From: an uncultured Clostridium sp.
GTDB taxonomy: Bacteria; Bacillota; Clostridia; Clostridiales; Clostridiaceae
Assembly (NCBI GenBank): GCA_934777095.1
Contig: CAKVNP010000128.1
Location: forward strand, 1 to 6,593
Reading direction: 5' to 3'
DNA: 6,593 nucleotides
Part shown: positions 4,463 to 6,593 of the stretch, piece after piece
Position numbering within the stretch: the first letter of the stretch is position 1
Layout of the letters: each line of letters starts with the position of its first letter
Notes under the pieces: generated by a model
Told to the model about the DNA's origin: nothing
Databases searched by the model: none
Seen by the model: the letters and a program-made list of their open reading frames with translations, nothing else
Program-made: the position numbers and the translations under genes

Positions 4463-6490
4463 ATGAATTTTGTAGAAATATTTAAAACTGAAAATGAAAA
4501 GTATTTAGACATATATGATGCTGCTATAGCTAAAATAGAGGAGATTAAGGGACACAATTTTACAAATGGTAAACTTAATGATTATTTTGGAAAGACAACT
4601 GATTTTATTGCAGTAGTAAATGAAATTGTACAAGCTGTTAAGACAGGTAAAATGGATGAAATGGCAGAAGAGGAGTTAAAATCTTTAAATAGCAGACTAT
4701 ATAATGATATTGTAAAAAGTAACTACGATAACAGTTATGCTAATCCAGAAACTGCGGTAAATGCATTTGGGGAAGAACTAGGTAGAATTTTAAGCTTAGT
4801 ATATGTAAATGTACGTAAGAAAATAGAAGATGCTTTTTCTTATAGATTATTTAATTTAGTACCTGCAATAGAGCTTTTTAATAAGGTATTCGATATTTTA
4901 GCTAAGGATGAAAAGGCCGTAGAGGAAGTAAAGGAATTTGTAAATACTACTTTCTATGAAAGGTTAGATGATGAGTATGAAGTAAAATTACGTACTTATT
5001 TTGACGAAAAAATGAATTATCCTACATTTGTAGTATTAAATTCTGATTTAGACAATTTATCATATCTTTATAAGTATGATAGCGTAATTACTGAGAGAGA
5101 AATAAAAATTGCTGAATACTTTAAGAATATGCCAGAGGAAAAGATTCAGTCTATGGCAGATACTTTTACTAATGGATATATCAGAGGGTATAAAGAAGGA
5201 AATTTAGATATTAATTATAAAAAGTTTGTAGCTGTAATGTATCCAATTGGGTTTGAAAAAATGGCTAAGCTTTCAAAAGCTAATTTTGATAAAGTTGGAC
5301 TTAAAACAATTTATAAAATTTATCAGCCTTATTTTACTAATAGACAATATGAATATGATCATAGACAAGATTATGCAATGTATTTAGACGAAAAATATGT
5401 AGATAAAGCATTAGCTGTTTTAGATACAAATATTGATAAAAATAAAGAAATCTTAAAAGGGTATGGAAGTGTAGCAGCCATTGATATTTTTGGTGCAGAA
5501 AACTTCGAACCAAAGAATAAAAAAGAAGCTATTACTTTAAGTGAAAGCCAAACTAAGGTTGATGCTAACTGGAATAGAATGTTTAATATTAAAGCTACAA
5601 AAGCATTTGAAAATGATAAAGCAGCATTTACAATAATAGCTTATCCAACACCTGAAATAGGAGATAAATTCGAAGAAATATTTAATGAAACTGTTAAAAT
5701 AAATAACCTAGATAATTATTTATATACTGAAATACAACAAAATATTATTGATGTATTAGATAAAGCTGAATATGTACATGTTACAGGAATGGGCGATAAT
5801 AAAACTGATTTAAAGGTAAATCTTTATAAGTTAAATGATCCAGAAAAGGAAACTAAATTTGAAAACTGTGTTGCCAGTGTAAATATTCCAGTGGGTGAAG
5901 TATTTACTTCACCAGTATTAAAAGATACAACAGGAAAACTTCATGTAACAAGCGTTTTCTTAAATGGACTTAATTATAAAAATCTTGAAATAGATTTAGT
6001 AGATGGAATGATTAAGGATTATACTTGTGATAATTTTGAATCAGAGGAAGAAAATAAGAAATTAATCAAGGAAAAAATTCTAGCAAATAATGAAACTGTA
6101 CCAATAGGTGAGTTTGCCATAGGTACAAATACAACAGCATATGTAATGGGTAAAAAGTATGGCATCGAAGATAAATTACCTATCCTTATTGCTGAAAAAA
6201 CTGGTCCACACTTTGCTATGGGAGATACATGTTTCTCTATGGCTGAAGATAATAAGACTTATAATCCAAACGGAAAACAAATTATGGCCAAAGATAATGA
6301 ATGTTCAATCTTAAGAAAGACAGATGTTACTAAGGCATATTTCAGCTGTCATACTGACATCACAATTCCTTATGATGAATTAGGAGAAATTTCTGCAATC
6401 AATAAAGATGGAAGTAAGACTGTTATCATAGAAAAAGGTAGATTCGTTTTACCAGGAACAGAAAAATTAAATGAAGCTTTTAATGAATAA
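4463..6490 (+). CDS. M29-family metal-dependent aminopeptidase, long clostridial form
   Basis: This 675-residue protein is predicted to remove N-terminal residues from peptides in the cytoplasm with two divalent metals; no signal peptide or membrane segment is visible. The C-terminal part carries the M29 (AmpS/AmpT-type) signature residues: E479 in IPVGEVFTSP, E550 in IGEFAIGTN, H583 in EKTGPHFAMGD, and H630 and D632 in FSCHTDITI. Their order and spacing follow the five metal ligands of M29 enzymes. The spacing between H583 and H630 is about 16 residues longer than in the short enzymes. At H+7, where short M29 enzymes have a catalytic Tyr, I see C590 followed by F591. Typical M29 enzymes have about 410 residues; here about 250 extra, mostly helical and charged residues precede the region beginning KKFVAVMYPIGFE (from about 253). 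GGGAGG at 4450-4455 lies 7 nt before ATG. A terminator follows 10 nt after the stop. Confidence 0.88.
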   Translation: MNFVEIFKTENEKYLDIYDAAIAKIEEIKGHNFTNGKLNDYFGKTTDFIAVVNEIVQAVKTGKMDEMAEEELKSLNSRLYNDIVKSNYDNSYANPETAVNAFGEELGRILSLVYVNVRKKIEDAFSYRLFNLVPAIELFNKVFDILAKDEKAVEEVKEFVNTTFYERLDDEYEVKLRTYFDEKMNYPTFVVLNSDLDNLSYLYKYDSVITEREIKIAEYFKNMPEEKIQSMADTFTNGYIRGYKEGNLDINYKKFVAVMYPIGFEKMAKLSKANFDKVGLKTIYKIYQPYFTNRQYEYDHRQDYAMYLDEKYVDKALAVLDTNIDKNKEILKGYGSVAAIDIFGAENFEPKNKKEAITLSESQTKVDANWNRMFNIKATKAFENDKAAFTIIAYPTPEIGDKFEEIFNETVKINNLDNYLYTEIQQNIIDVLDKAEYVHVTGMGDNKTDLKVNLYKLNDPEKETKFENCVASVNIPVGEVFTSPVLKDTTGKLHVTSVFLNGLNYKNLEIDLVDGMIKDYTCDNFESEEENKKLIKEKILANNETVPIGEFAIGTNTTAYVMGKKYGIEDKLPILIAEKTGPHFAMGDTCFSMAEDNKTYNPNGKQIMAKDNECSILRKTDVTKAYFSCHTDITIPYDELGEISAINKDGSKTVIIEKGRFVLPGTEKLNEAFNE

Positions 6491-6499
6491 TTAAGATTT

Positions 6500-6534
6500 T
6501 GCCGTCACTTTTAATAATGGCGGCATATTTTTTA
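6500..6534 (+). terminator. Intrinsic terminator of the M29 peptidase gene
   Basis: TGCCGTCA (6500-6507) pairs with TGGCGGCA (6518-6525) over 8 bp with one G-U wobble and a 10-nt AT-rich loop. It is followed by TATTTTTTATATATA. It lies 10 nt after the stop codon. From there to 6593 I see no gene or repeat. Confidence 0.8.
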
Positions 6535-6593
6535 TATATAACACTCTTTGTAAAATATAGATAAAAAACCTTAAAATAGCGAAAATATAAATT

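Noticed and set aside
1..6593. tRNA, rRNA or insertion sequence
   Set aside because: I saw no cloverleaf with a CCA end, no rRNA-like sequence, no transposase motifs and no terminal inverted repeats with target duplications.

Overview
The window looks like chromosomal DNA from a low-GC Gram-positive bacterium, most likely a Clostridium or close relative. It is very AT-rich, its codons strongly prefer A/T at third positions, genes start with AGGAG-type ribosome binding sites 5-9 nt before ATG, and terminators are short hairpins followed by T runs. The long M29-type aminopeptidase at the right end is of the extended form I associate with clostridia. I cannot name a species.

Layout. Positions 1-146 hold the 3' end of a gene I do not recognise; its last codons run into a repeat array. 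Positions about 119-411 are an array of short, mostly perfect hairpins spaced about every 37 bp, with a higher-order 74-bp repeat and a paired base change that keeps a stem intact. A strong bidirectional terminator (423-461) closes this region. It is followed by a minus-strand 3' gene remnant (469-582) and an upstream region with a palindrome and a possible promoter.

Positions 705-4394 hold a one-direction run of small modifying-enzyme genes with short gaps and no visible terminator: a SAM methyltransferase (intact), a two-domain GNAT acetyltransferase (frameshifted near its start), a PNPOx-like flavin-fold protein (intact), a zinc-finger SAM methyltransferase (frameshifted in the middle), a RimJ/RimL-type GNAT (intact), and a truncated stub that looks like the start of a peptidase S51-like protein. 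They may be cotranscribed, but nothing shows that they form one pathway. They look like a stretch of accessory genes, some of which are decaying.

Positions 4463-6490 carry a large intact M29-family metallopeptidase with its own ribosome binding site, a possible promoter and its own terminator at 6500-6534. The last 60 bases hold nothing I can identify.

The least explained element is the periodic hairpin array at 119-411. The remaining points of interest are gene decay (two single-base frameshifts and two remnants) and an unusual active-site detail in the M29 enzyme.
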